This document shows, one piece after another, positions 9,560 through 18,232 of a DNA stretch of 64,000 nt. A model generated the notes under the pieces. The model did not search any database. It was not told the DNA's origin and was given only the letters and a program-made list of their open reading frames with translations. The number at the start of each line of letters is the position of its first letter. Position 1 is the stretch's first letter. Source of the stretch: Bradyrhizobium sp. RP6 (lineage in GTDB: Bacteria > Pseudomonadota > Alphaproteobacteria > Rhizobiales > Xanthobacteraceae); NCBI RefSeq assembly GCF_003837805.1, contig NZ_RQIT01000015.1, forward strand, positions 117,884 through 181,883, read 5' to 3'. Made by a program: the position numbers and the translations under genes.

Positions 9560-9883
9560 ATGCCGCGTTTCACGATCCACGATCTGGCCGAGACCATCGA
9601 CGCCCGCGCGGCCTCCGGTGGCGAAGCATCCTATACCCGCAAGCTCCTCGACAAGGGCGCCGAGCATTGCGCCAAGAAGTTCGGCGAGGAAGCAGTCGAA
9701 ACCGTAATCGCTGCAGTCGAAAACGATCGCGCGCATCTGATCGCTGAAAGTGCCGATCTGCTCTATCATTTCCTTGTGCTCTTGAAGGCTCGCGGCATAA
9801 AGCTGGAAGAGGTCGAGGCCGCTCTGGGCAAGCGGACCTCGATGTCAGGGTTGGAAGAAAAGGCGTCGCGCAAAAGCGATTGA
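9560..9883 (+). CDS. hisE: Phosphoribosyl-ATP pyrophosphatase
   Basis: MazG-like pyrophosphatase that removes pyrophosphate from phosphoribosyl-ATP. Length 107 residues is typical of the separate HisE form; no hisI is in the window. The all-alpha metal-binding pattern GEEAVETVIAA followed by ESADLLYHFLVLL is clear. It lies 78 bases after hisF. A strong dyad of a dispersed repeat family follows the stop and separates it from coaA. Confidence 0.95.
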   Translation: MPRFTIHDLAETIDARAASGGEASYTRKLLDKGAEHCAKKFGEEAVETVIAAVENDRAHLIAESADLLYHFLVLLKARGIKLEEVEAALGKRTSMSGLEEKASRKSD

Positions 9884-9894
9884 GGTTATTGTTT

Positions 9895-9942
9895 GAGCAT
9901 GATCGTTTCGGAAAACCGCTCACGCTTTTCCGGATCATGCTC
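9895..9942. repeat. Palindromic repeat between hisE and coaA
   Basis: Outer arms GAGCATGATC (9895-9904) and GATCATGCTC (9933-9942) are perfect, and inner arms CGGAAAA and TTTTCCG extend the stem around a short loop. I recognise this as a common intergenic repeat in Bradyrhizobium and relatives. It may also end or stabilise the his transcript. A degenerate relative is near 61503-61540. Confidence 0.75.
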
Positions 9943-9965
9943 TAGGGCAACGGAAAGGCGGCGTT

Positions 9966-10922
9966 ATGGATATCCGCGCACCCGAGCAGCAGTATAATCC
10001 GTATCGCGTCTATACGCGCGAGCAGTGGGCGCGCCTCCGCGACGATACGCCGATGACGCTCGAGCCGGGTGAATTCGACCGGCTGCGCTCGCTGCACGAC
10101 CGCCTCGATCTCCAGGAAGTCGAGGACATTTATCTGCCGCTGTCGCGCCTTTTGTCGATCTATGTCGACGCCATGCAGCGCCTGTATTACGCAGAGCGCC
10201 AGTTCCTCAACATCAGGGATCGCAAGGTCCCCTACATCATCGGCGTCGCCGGCTCGGTTGCGGTCGGGAAATCCACCACGGCACGCGTTCTTCAGGCGCT
10301 GCTGGCGCGCTGGTCGCCGCGGCCGAAGGTCGAACTGATCACCACTGACGGATTTCTCTATCCCAACGCGGTGCTCGAGCGGCACGGCATGATGCAGAAG
10401 AAGGGTTTTCCGGAGAGCTACGATCTGCCGCTTTTGCTCAGCTTTCTCTCCGACATCAAGGCCGGCCGCCGCCACGTGCGCGCGCCGGTCTATTCGCATC
10501 TGACCTACGACATCGTGCCGAACCAGTGGGCCGAGATCGACCAGCCCGACATCCTGATCGTCGAGGGCGTCAACGTGCTGCAGACCGGCAAGCTGCCGCG
10601 TGACGGCAAGGCGGTGCCTGTCGTGTCCGACTTCTTCGACTTCTCGGTCTACATCGACGCCGACGAAGCGGCGCTGCGGCAATGGTACATCAAGCGCTTC
10701 CTGGCGCTACGCGATACCGCATTCACCAATCCAAGATCCTACTTCAACCGCTATGCGCTGCTGTCGGACGAGGAAGCCACCGCCACCGCGATCGCGATCT
10801 GGGAACGCACCAACCTCGCCAATCTCGAGGACAACATCCTGCCGACCCGCCCCCGGGCGACGCTGATCCTGAAGAAGGGCGCCGACCACACGGTGGAGAG
10901 CGTGGCGCTGAGGCGGCTATGA
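9966..10922 (+). CDS. coaA: Type I pantothenate kinase
   Basis: Phosphorylates pantothenate, the first and usually feedback-controlled step of coenzyme A synthesis. The 318 residues match the prokaryotic type I family. The P-loop GVAGSVAVGKST is at 93-104, the substrate-proximal TTDGFLYPN follows, and RGFP-type residues appear as KKGFPESYD. The segment IVEGVNVLQ and the C-terminal RAxLILKKGADH are also family typical. It is on the same strand as the his genes, 82 bases after hisE beyond the palindromic repeat. Confidence 0.97.
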   Translation: MDIRAPEQQYNPYRVYTREQWARLRDDTPMTLEPGEFDRLRSLHDRLDLQEVEDIYLPLSRLLSIYVDAMQRLYYAERQFLNIRDRKVPYIIGVAGSVAVGKSTTARVLQALLARWSPRPKVELITTDGFLYPNAVLERHGMMQKKGFPESYDLPLLLSFLSDIKAGRRHVRAPVYSHLTYDIVPNQWAEIDQPDILIVEGVNVLQTGKLPRDGKAVPVVSDFFDFSVYIDADEAALRQWYIKRFLALRDTAFTNPRSYFNRYALLSDEEATATAIAIWERTNLANLEDNILPTRPRATLILKKGADHTVESVALRRL

Positions 10923-11026
10923 TGGCGCCTTGAACGAGGCGCTGGCCGGTTCGCGCGATAGGTATCTTTTGTTGCAGATCAACAAGGGGTATTCCGCTAT
11001 TCATTTGGAAGCGGCGGAAAGGCACC

Positions 11027-11266
11027 ATGGTTGATCGTCTCAGAAGCGCTGCGGAGCAACTCGAAGCTCCGATCTGTCCCGACTGCCATGTCGAGATGAA
11101 GTGGTTCCGCTCCGAGCTGCTCGCGGACGAGCCGACGCCGGTCATCGCACATCTCTTCGTGTGCCCGCATTGCAAGCGCGCGGCCAAGGCAGACACCATC
11201 TTCCGGGGAAGCCAGGCGCCGCCCGAAAAGCTGTCTGCGCCGCGGTTTATCTCTTATGCTGCATAA
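11027..11266 (+). CDS. Small zinc-ribbon protein of unknown function
   Basis: A 79-residue soluble protein with two CxxC knuckles, Cys17/Cys20 in ICPDC and Cys46/Cys49 in VCPHC, spaced as a treble-clef or zinc-ribbon fold. No other domain is present. The ATG follows a purine-rich GGCGGAAAGG stretch. It stands between coaA and the convergent AI-2E transporter gene. Coding is supported by the paired Cys motifs and by alphaproteobacterial codon use. I know no function; a nucleic-acid or protein-binding role is a guess. Confidence 0.75.
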   Translation: MVDRLRSAAEQLEAPICPDCHVEMKWFRSELLADEPTPVIAHLFVCPHCKRAAKADTIFRGSQAPPEKLSAPRFISYAA

Positions 11267-11329
11267 CATTCCGGGTCGGCCGGATTTCAAGCCCGGCTGG
11301 CGCCCATCGCCCGCTCGAGGCCCGGAATG
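11267..11329. repeat. Short inverted repeat between convergent genes
   Basis: CATTCCGGG (11267-11275) and CCCGGAATG (11321-11329) pair perfectly around 45 bases. The arms belong to the GTCATTCCGGG repeat family seen again at 50611-50690. It lies between two convergent stops and could serve as a bidirectional transcript end, though no T-run follows. Confidence 0.5.
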
Positions 11330-11333
11330 ACGA

Positions 11334-12392
11334 TCATTTTCGGACCCCCTGTTGCGTCTTCGAGACGACGAAGATGTGCCAGGTCGTCAGAAACATCGCG
11401 GCGACGAGCGGGCCGATGACGAAGCCGTTCGCTCCGAAGGTCGCAAGGCCGCCCAGGGTGGCAAGCAGCACAACATAGCTCGGCATCTGGATCGACTGGC
11501 CGACCAGGATCGGGCGGAGAAAATTGTCGGCGAGGCCAATCACGAAGGTGCCGAAAGCGAGCAGAATGAGGCCCTTCGTGACTGCGCCCGCCACAAGCAA
11601 ATAAATCGCGGCCGGGACCCAAATCAGGGCGGAGCCCAGCACGGGCAGCAGCGAAACCAGCGCCATCAGCGCGCCCGCCAGCAGCGGCGCAGTCAAGCCG
11701 AGCAGCCAGAAGATGAGCCCGCCAAGCGCCCCCTGTATCAGCGCGACGAGAACGATCCCTTTGATGGTTCCGCGAACCGCCAGGGTGAACGCATCGAGAA
11801 TCTCGGCGGTCTGGCTCGGGCGCAGCGGGAGTGCGTCGCGAATGCGTGCGCTGAGCTCCTCACCGTCGCGCAGCAGGAAGAACAGCAGGTACAGCATCAC
11901 GAGCAGGCTTGCGACGAACTCCAGCGTCAGCTGGCCGATGTTGATCGCATGTCCGGCCAGCTGTTGGCCGGCTGGGACGACCAGGCCCGACAGGCGTTCC
12001 CTCAGGGCCGAAAGATCCATGCGGGCCAGGCGATCTGACAGCGAAGCAGCCCAGCCAGGCAGTGCGGATCTCAATTTCTCCAGGGGATGAGCGAAACTGA
12101 TCTCTCCGCTCTGAACGCGCTGATACAGCTCCCCGCCCTGGTCGACGAGCGAAGCGATGACGACCGCCACCGGGATCAGGACCATGACGATCACGACGAC
12201 GACAGTGAACAATGCGGCGAGGTTGGGCTTTCCCGGGACGGTTTTTAGGGCGCGCCGATAGAGCGGTGCGAAGATGATGGCCAGCAGGATGGCCCACAAC
12301 AATGCGCCGGAGAATGGCCAAAGCACCCACCCGAACACAACGGAGATCGCGGCAAGCAAGATGAGGAATGAGCGGTCTTCTGATGTTCTCAC
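11334..12392 (-). CDS. AI-2E family transporter (PerM/YdgG type)
   Basis: A 352-residue polytopic membrane protein with about seven or eight helices. The N-terminal pair of helices (WVLWPFSGALLWAIL) and the C-terminal block FVIGLADNFLRPILVGQ and LATLGGLATFGANGFVIGPL are diagnostic of the AI-2E exporter family (formerly UPF0118). Members export small molecules or act as sodium/proton antiporters, and the substrate here is unknown. It stands alone, ending convergently with the zinc-ribbon gene. Confidence 0.93.
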   Translation of the reverse strand: MRTSEDRSFLILLAAISVVFGWVLWPFSGALLWAILLAIIFAPLYRRALKTVPGKPNLAALFTVVVVIVMVLIPVAVVIASLVDQGGELYQRVQSGEISFAHPLEKLRSALPGWAASLSDRLARMDLSALRERLSGLVVPAGQQLAGHAINIGQLTLEFVASLLVMLYLLFFLLRDGEELSARIRDALPLRPSQTAEILDAFTLAVRGTIKGIVLVALIQGALGGLIFWLLGLTAPLLAGALMALVSLLPVLGSALIWVPAAIYLLVAGAVTKGLILLAFGTFVIGLADNFLRPILVGQSIQMPSYVVLLATLGGLATFGANGFVIGPLVAAMFLTTWHIFVVSKTQQGVRK

Positions 12393-12482
12393 GTATTCGC
12401 CAGCCTTTCAGTCGCTCGTCACGAGTCCTCCGTATCACAACATCGTGGCGGAGCGGCAAGTCACGGCTGGATGCCGGGCCCC

Positions 12483-13112
12483 TCACCTGCCTGCTTTCGC
12501 GTTCCAGTCCGCAAGCTTGATGCGCCCCGCGAAGGTGGCGGGGCCGGAGCCATTGGCCTTGTAGACGAAGGCCTCGCCTTCCTGGACGTCTCCGGCCTCC
12601 TTGCCGAAGGCATCGGCGATGTTCGTCTTGTGGGTGACCAGGAACGTGTTGGTACCTGCCTTCGGCGGCGCATCGACGAGCTGACGCATGGCCTGTCCGG
12701 CCTTTGCATTGGCGCCGGTCGGGTTTGCCATTCCCGATGCGCTGGCATTGCTGCTGTCCGTGAGCGCATCGACCGGCTTGACCTCATGGCCGGAGATGAG
12801 CTTGCCGGCCTCGACCGCGCGGTTCAGCCTGCTGGTGTAGACATCGCCGATCGGGATCGCCTGCTCCCTGATCGCTGCCCCGATCTGGCGCGCCATGTCC
12901 CTGCCCTTGTCACTGAGCTGACGCTGGGCGCTCATGTCGTCGAACTTGAACGGGTAGACGTCCTTCTGGCTGTCGTCGGTCGCGGTGTGCCGGAAGATCA
13001 GGACGTAGCCGCCTTGCTTGAGCGAGGAGATGAGTTCCGGCGTATCGGCTGCGGCGGGTCGGGAGATTCCAGCGAGGAGAGCAATAAGTGCGAGGCGGCA
13101 AAGCACGTTCAT
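12483..13112 (-). CDS. Exported histidine phosphatase superfamily protein
   Basis: With the ATG at 13110-13112, behind GAGAGGG, the product is 209 residues and begins with a signal peptide (MNVLCRLALIALLAG, cleavage near AAA-D). The phosphohistidine motif is FRHTATD with His42, so RHT instead of the usual RHG. A second catalytic His is in LVTHKTN. This fits branch-2-like periplasmic phosphatases of unknown substrate. A longer reading to 13175 adds 21 residues with no signal-peptide logic. It lies 83 bases after the hybrid kinase gene on the same strand. Confidence 0.85.
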   Translation of the reverse strand: MNVLCRLALIALLAGISRPAAADTPELISSLKQGGYVLIFRHTATDDSQKDVYPFKFDDMSAQRQLSDKGRDMARQIGAAIREQAIPIGDVYTSRLNRAVEAGKLISGHEVKPVDALTDSSNASASGMANPTGANAKAGQAMRQLVDAPPKAGTNTFLVTHKTNIADAFGKEAGDVQEGEAFVYKANGSGPATFAGRIKLADWNAKAGR

Positions 13113-13195
13113 GCGCAAAACCCTCTCTTGCAAAGGCCCCCGGAGGATGGTGACGCGCAACTCGCTCGATTTCAATTCGCGATTGCCGGGCGGGA

Positions 13196-15490
13196 TCAGG
13201 TTCCCGCAGGATTCGCCACGGTCAGATGCCGGGATGCGGCCAGCCCGGCCAGCGCCTCGTCGAGCTTCTCCCGGTCGAGCGGCTTGATCAGAAATCCGTT
13301 CATGCCCGCCTCGAAGCAGGCATAGCGATCCTCCACCAGCGTGTTGGCGGTGAGCGCCAGGATTGGCGTGTGGGGACCACCCGTGGCGGCCTCTTGGGCG
13401 CGGATGCGTTTCGTCGCCTCGATGCCGTCGAGCTGCGGCATCTGAATGTCCATCAGCACGAGATCGTAGGGCGTGCCGGCGGATGAGGCGGCGAGCCAGG
13501 ATTCCAGCGCGGCCTCGCCGTGGACGGCGATGACGACGCGGTGGCCGAGCTTGGTCAGCAGCGAGCGCATCAACAATGCGTTGATCTCGTTGTCTTCGGC
13601 GACGAGGATCGACAGGCCCTTCGCCGGCGCTGGGCCGGCGGATGCAGCCGGCGGCTCCGGCGCGAGATCGGGCGAGATGACCTCCGGCGTCAGGGCGAGG
13701 CGTGCGGCGAGCGAAGCCGTCCGCAGCGGCTTCATCAGAAAGCCGGTGAAGGCCGGCGACAGCTTCTCGTGGCGCGAGCTCGACGTCAGCAGCACGAGGC
13801 GCTGCACTGCATGCGCGCGGGCGGCGTCACCCAGATGGTCGGCAATGGCAGGACCGATCGCACGATCGATCAACACCGCGTGCCAGGAGCGTTCCGGCAG
13901 CAGGGCTTCGGCAACCGCCGCATCCGCAACCAGGCAGGTCTGGCCGCCCCAGCGCGCAAGGCGCCGCGCGATCAACGAGGCCTCGAGGCCGTCGGCGACG
14001 AGGAGCATCGACTTGTCGGTGAGATCGGGGCTCGGAAATGCCGTCTGTCCGGCGCCGGCCTGCGACGGCGGAAGCGGCACTGCGACCTCGAAGGTCGAGC
14101 CCCTGCCCGGCTCGCTCGTGAGCGTGATCCGGCCACCCATGCGCTTGACGATGCGTTCGCTGATGGCAAGGCCGAGTCCGGTGCCGCCATAGGTGCGGGC
14201 AACGCGCTCGTCGGCCTGCTCGAACTCGCGGAAGATGCGCTGCTGGGCTTCGGCTGCGATGCCGATGCCGGTATCGCGGACCAGGAAGCTGATCTCGTTC
14301 GGCCAGATGCCGGGCTCGACGATCAGTGCAACGCCGCCGTTGCTCGTGAACTTGATGGCGTTGCCGGCGAGGTTGAGCAGCACCTGCCGCAGCCGCGCGG
14401 CGTCGCCGAGCACCTCGAGCGGCAGGCGCTCGTCGACATAGGCGGCGATCTCGAGCGTCTTCGCCTGCGCGCGCGGCGCGAGCAGCTCGGTGATCTCCTC
14501 GACCAGGGTCGAGAGCGCGAAGGGACGCTGATCGAGGTCGAGCTTGCCGGCTTCGATCTTGGAATAGTCCAGCAATTCCTCGATCAGCGCCATCAAGGCT
14601 TCGCCCGAGGTCTTCACCGCCCTGGCATAGGTCGCCTGCTCCGGCGTCAGATTGGTGTCGAGCAGGAGGCCGCCCATGCCGATGATGCCGTTGAGCGGCG
14701 TTCGGATCTCGTGCGAGGCCATCGCGAGGAAGCGCGACTTGGCGCGGTTGGCGGCATCGGCCTGGTCGCGCGCGTCGGACAAGGCGCGTTCGGTCTCGGT
14801 GCGGTCGGTGACGTCGCGTCCGACGCTCTGCAGCTCGGCGGGCTGTCCGGCATCGAGCCGGACATAGCCTTCGCGCCAGGCGATCCAGCGCGGCCCGAGC
14901 GGGGTTGCGATCTTCTGGTCGTGGATGCGCGTGCCGTTGCTCTCGCGGGCATTGTCGCCCTGCTCCAGCACGTCGAAATCGAAGCGCGTGCCGACCAGCG
15001 CGCTGCGCGCCTGTCCTGCGAGTGCGCAATAGGCGTCGTTGGCAAAGGTGATGCGGCCCTCGGTGTCGCGCAGCACGATGAGGTCACCCTGCTGTTCGAA
15101 CAGGCTGCGGGCGCGCTCTTCCGCTTCCTTCAGCTCCCAATTGCGGTCGATCAACGCCTCATTGTGGACGGCGAGGGTGCGCAGCCGCTTGCCCACGAAG
15201 CGCAGGCGCATGCTCAGCGTCGCAAGGCCGAGGCAGGCGAGCGCGAACAGGAAGCTCGCGCCGATCGCAAAGGCGTGGGGATCGTAGCCGGAAGTCTCGG
15301 ACCGGCTGCCGGACACGAAACCATAGGCGCCGCCGAAGGTCGCCGAGAAGATCATGAAGGAGCGGATCGCGAAGGCAATGCGGGGGTGCTGCCGCTTGAA
15401 GCGGCGCATGCGTACCTTGATCCGGAACGTCCGACCCATCACCACCGACCCGACTCTCTCGCTCGAGGCCCCGCCGCCGCGTGCGACCAT
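13196..15490 (-). CDS. Membrane hybrid sensor histidine kinase with PAS and two receiver domains
   Basis: A 764-residue sensor. Two membrane helices (about 38-60 and 72-95) enclose a short periplasmic loop. A PAS domain follows (about 128-232), then HisKA with the phosphoacceptor His260 in SHEIRTPLNG, and an HATPase domain with N (NAIKFTS), G1 (DTGIGI) and G2 (GTGLGLAI) boxes. A first receiver-like domain keeps Asp, Ser/Thr and Lys positions but has lost one acidic residue of its pocket (LLVADG). The terminal receiver is complete (VAEDNE, Asp681 in LMDIQMP, Lys736). The input signal and partner are unknown. The start is uncertain: an ATG 17 codons in is an alternative. Confidence 0.93.
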   Translation of the reverse strand: MVARGGGASSERVGSVVMGRTFRIKVRMRRFKRQHPRIAFAIRSFMIFSATFGGAYGFVSGSRSETSGYDPHAFAIGASFLFALACLGLATLSMRLRFVGKRLRTLAVHNEALIDRNWELKEAEERARSLFEQQGDLIVLRDTEGRITFANDAYCALAGQARSALVGTRFDFDVLEQGDNARESNGTRIHDQKIATPLGPRWIAWREGYVRLDAGQPAELQSVGRDVTDRTETERALSDARDQADAANRAKSRFLAMASHEIRTPLNGIIGMGGLLLDTNLTPEQATYARAVKTSGEALMALIEELLDYSKIEAGKLDLDQRPFALSTLVEEITELLAPRAQAKTLEIAAYVDERLPLEVLGDAARLRQVLLNLAGNAIKFTSNGGVALIVEPGIWPNEISFLVRDTGIGIAAEAQQRIFREFEQADERVARTYGGTGLGLAISERIVKRMGGRITLTSEPGRGSTFEVAVPLPPSQAGAGQTAFPSPDLTDKSMLLVADGLEASLIARRLARWGGQTCLVADAAVAEALLPERSWHAVLIDRAIGPAIADHLGDAARAHAVQRLVLLTSSSRHEKLSPAFTGFLMKPLRTASLAARLALTPEVISPDLAPEPPAASAGPAPAKGLSILVAEDNEINALLMRSLLTKLGHRVVIAVHGEAALESWLAASSAGTPYDLVLMDIQMPQLDGIEATKRIRAQEAATGGPHTPILALTANTLVEDRYACFEAGMNGFLIKPLDREKLDEALAGLAASRHLTVANPAGT

Positions 15491-15562
15491 GGCCCGCCGA
15501 CCTTGCGAACAGCTTGAGGCCCTGGTTCTGCCTCCAAACAGGGTTGACGAGGTGTTAACGGC

Positions 15563-16030
15563 TCAGAGCGAGGCGGCCTGGAGCTGGCGGTGGCCGCCGC
15601 GGGCACCCACGATCAGGGCCGCCGCTTCGCGCTGCGAGAACGTCTTTGAGCGCACATAGATGCGGTAATCCGCCGGTCCATCGCTGGAGAGATAGACCAC
15701 CGGCCCGCCGTCGACCGGCTGCGCGGCAATCGAGATCAGCCGTGTCGCGGGGCTGGCCTGGCAGGAGTCCGGCTCGGAGCCGAGGCCGTCGTCCACCACC
15801 GTGAAGTCCGCGGCGTCCGCGTCATCGGTGATCTGGACCCGCACCGTGGCCCGCGCGGGATCGTCGGTGAAGGCGACATGCACGTTGGCGGTCCAGAACA
15901 GGGATGTGAGCTCGACCGAGGTGTCGCCGAGCGCGATGCAGGGATGCGAGACCGATCCGATCTCGGCACGGGCGAACACCGCAGCCGCCAGCAGGGGAAC
16001 AACCGAGGCCAGGATCTTGAAACGCAACAT
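15563..16030 (-). CDS. Small exported protein of unknown function
   Basis: A 155-residue product with a clear signal peptide (MLRFKILASVVPLLAAAVFA, cleavage near ARA). The mature part is about 130 residues, Asp/Ala-rich, with two Cys residues (CIAL and DSCQA) that may form a disulphide, and beta-strand-like alternation. I do not recognise a family. It stands alone between comM and the hybrid kinase gene, all on the minus strand. Confidence 0.75.
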   Translation of the reverse strand: MLRFKILASVVPLLAAAVFARAEIGSVSHPCIALGDTSVELTSLFWTANVHVAFTDDPARATVRVQITDDADAADFTVVDDGLGSEPDSCQASPATRLISIAAQPVDGGPVVYLSSDGPADYRIYVRSKTFSQREAAALIVGARGGHRQLQAASL

Positions 16031-16140
16031 GACACTCTACTCGCCGGGCCCTTCTGGAACTCACAACCGAAACGCGCGGGCCTTATGGTTTGCAGAGCGT
16101 AAAGGAAAGTCGTTACCGCCGGGTTGATGCGAGGGCGCGA

Positions 16141-17679
16141 TCACGCCATCTGCCGCACATCCTCCGCGAGTGCGCGGTAGGACAGCGCTTCGGCCAGATG
16201 CAGCCGGCCGATCTTGTCGGCGTGGTCGAGGTCGGCGAGCGTGCGCGCCACCCGCAGCACGCGGTGATAGCCGCGCGCCGACAGCCGCATGGTCTCGGCG
16301 GCATCCCGCAGCAGCTTGGCGCCTTGCGCATCCGGCTTTGCGATTTCCTCCAGCACGGAGGCGGGCGCCTCGGCATTGGTGCGGACCTTTGGCAGGCCGG
16401 CATCCGCATAGCGCGCGAGCTGGATGTCGCGCGCCGCCGCCACGCGTGCGGCGACCTCGGCCGATCCCTCCGCCGGCGGCGGCAGGATCAGGTCCGCCGC
16501 GGTCACGGCCGGCACCTCGATGCGCAGATCGATGCGGTCCATGAGGGGACCGGAGATGCGCGCCTGGTAGTCGCCGGTGCAGCGGTCGATGCGGCCGCGC
16601 TTGCAGGCATAGCCGGGCTCGAACGCATTGCCGCAGCGGCAGGGATTCATCGCCGCGACCAGCATGAAGCGGGCAGGGTAGGTGACGCGGTGATTGGCGC
16701 GCGACACCGCGACCTCGCCGTTCTCCAGCGGCTGGCGCAGCGAATCCAGCACGCGCGGATCGAACTCCGGCAGCTCGTCGAGGAACAGCACGCCCTGATG
16801 CGCCAGCGAGATCTCGCCGGGCCTGGCGCGCATGCCGCCGCCGGTGAGCGCGGCCATGCTGGCGGAATGATGCGGCGAGCGGAACGGGCGCCGCGCCGTC
16901 AGCGCACCGCCCTCGATCTCGCCGGCGACGGACGCGATCATCGAGACCTCGAGCAGCTCGCCCGGCGACAACGGCGGCAGGATCGAGGGCAGGCGCGCGG
17001 CCAGCATCGATTTGCCGGCGCCGGGCGCACCGACCATGAGCAAATGATGCCCGCCAGCGGCCGCGATCTCCAGCGCGCGCTTGGCGCTTTCCTGGCCCTT
17101 GATGTCGCGCAGGTCGAGCGTGGAGGCGGCGGCCTCGTGCACCTTCGGCGAGGGCCGCGACAGCACCTGCGTGCCCTTGAAGTGATTGGCGATCTGGATC
17201 AGCGAACTCGCTGCGATGATCTGGATGTCGGGGCTCGCCCAGGCCGCTTCGGAGCCGCAGGCCGCCGGGCAGATCAGCCCTTCCTCGCGCATATTGGCGC
17301 CGATCGCGGCGGGAAGAACGCCGGCCACTGGGGCGATCGAGCCGTCGAGGCCGAGCTCGCCGAGAACGGTGAAGCCGGTCAGCGCATCCGGCGGGATCGC
17401 GCCGATCGCCGCCATCAGCCCGAGCGCGATCGGCAGGTCGTAATGGCTGCCTTCCTTCGGGACGTCGGCCGGCGCCAGATTGACGATGATCCGCCGCGCC
17501 GGCAGCGCCAGTCCCGAGGCGATCAGCGCCGAGCGCACCCGTTCGCGCGCCTCGGACACCGCCTTGTCCGGCAGGCCGACAATGGCGAAGGCCGGCAGGC
17601 CGGGGGCGACCTGCACCTGCACGTCGACCGCGCGGGCCTCGATCCCCTCAAAGGCGACGGTAGAAACCCGCTGAACCAT
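16141..17679 (-). CDS. comM: YifB/ComM family Mg-chelatase-like AAA ATPase
   Basis: ComM is a helicase-like AAA+ protein that aids branch migration during natural transformation; in other bacteria it is called YifB. The ATG at 17677-17679 gives MVQRVSTVAFEGIEA, the family N-terminus, and 512 residues. An N-terminal Lon-like ChlI domain precedes Walker A GAPGAGKS (217-224) and Walker B GVLFLDEL (about 296-303). The Cys-rich loop NPCRCGN and the Mg-chelatase C-terminal domain follow. A longer 5' reading adds 26 residues without family support. It is divergent from the PilZ gene. Confidence 0.95.
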   Translation of the reverse strand: MVQRVSTVAFEGIEARAVDVQVQVAPGLPAFAIVGLPDKAVSEARERVRSALIASGLALPARRIIVNLAPADVPKEGSHYDLPIALGLMAAIGAIPPDALTGFTVLGELGLDGSIAPVAGVLPAAIGANMREEGLICPAACGSEAAWASPDIQIIAASSLIQIANHFKGTQVLSRPSPKVHEAAASTLDLRDIKGQESAKRALEIAAAGGHHLLMVGAPGAGKSMLAARLPSILPPLSPGELLEVSMIASVAGEIEGGALTARRPFRSPHHSASMAALTGGGMRARPGEISLAHQGVLFLDELPEFDPRVLDSLRQPLENGEVAVSRANHRVTYPARFMLVAAMNPCRCGNAFEPGYACKRGRIDRCTGDYQARISGPLMDRIDLRIEVPAVTAADLILPPPAEGSAEVAARVAAARDIQLARYADAGLPKVRTNAEAPASVLEEIAKPDAQGAKLLRDAAETMRLSARGYHRVLRVARTLADLDHADKIGRLHLAEALSYRALAEDVRQMA

Positions 17680-17907
17680 GCTCGAACCAGCCTGCCCCTT
17701 TCGCGCAATTAGGGGTAGCAGAGCGCGGCCGCCTGCGCAAGAACAATACGGGAACATTCCCCGGCGCCGCGCCAGTCCTAACCAGTCGTAAACGCGACAC
17801 GGAGACTACGTCTCAAAAGCTCCCTTCTGTCCTCAGCACATTCCAACGAATGTCCATTACTTCTGAGGCTGCGGGATGGGCCGTGATCTAACAAGTGAAG
17901 AAGCAAG

Positions 17908-18153
17908 ATGCTTGCAAATCGCCGGAGAAGCGAACGTCGGGTATGCAGCCGGCTCGCCAAGATTCATCTTGGCGCGGGCTCGCTGCCGCGGGACTGCACG
18001 ATCACGGATATTTCGGACGGCGGTGTGAAAGTGGTGGCGGAATTCTTGGAAGTGCCGCCGGAATTCACCATCATCTTCGCGCCCGACTATTCCCGCCAAT
18101 GTCGCCTGCGCTGGCGCATCGGCTGCGAGTTCGGCGCCGAGTTCGTCGACTAG
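17908..18153 (+). CDS. PilZ domain protein (putative cyclic-di-GMP receptor)
   Basis: An 81-residue stand-alone PilZ domain. The c-di-GMP signature is present in two parts: the N-terminal Arg cluster NRRRSERR (about 4-11) and DISDGG (34-39). The rest is a six-strand barrel-like pattern. The start follows GTGAAGAAGC. It sits directly before tadD and near cpa genes, so a link to pilus or attachment control is plausible but inferred. The Arg and D-x-S-x-x-G residues suggest it still binds the nucleotide. Confidence 0.88.
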   Translation: MLANRRRSERRVCSRLAKIHLGAGSLPRDCTITDISDGGVKVVAEFLEVPPEFTIIFAPDYSRQCRLRWRIGCEFGAEFVD

Positions 18154-18232
18154 GCCGCAAGGGCCGCGCTCTTTAACGGGACTTTAGCGTTAATGGGTCA
18201 GCATCTCTGATCAGTTGCCGAGTGATCAGAGT

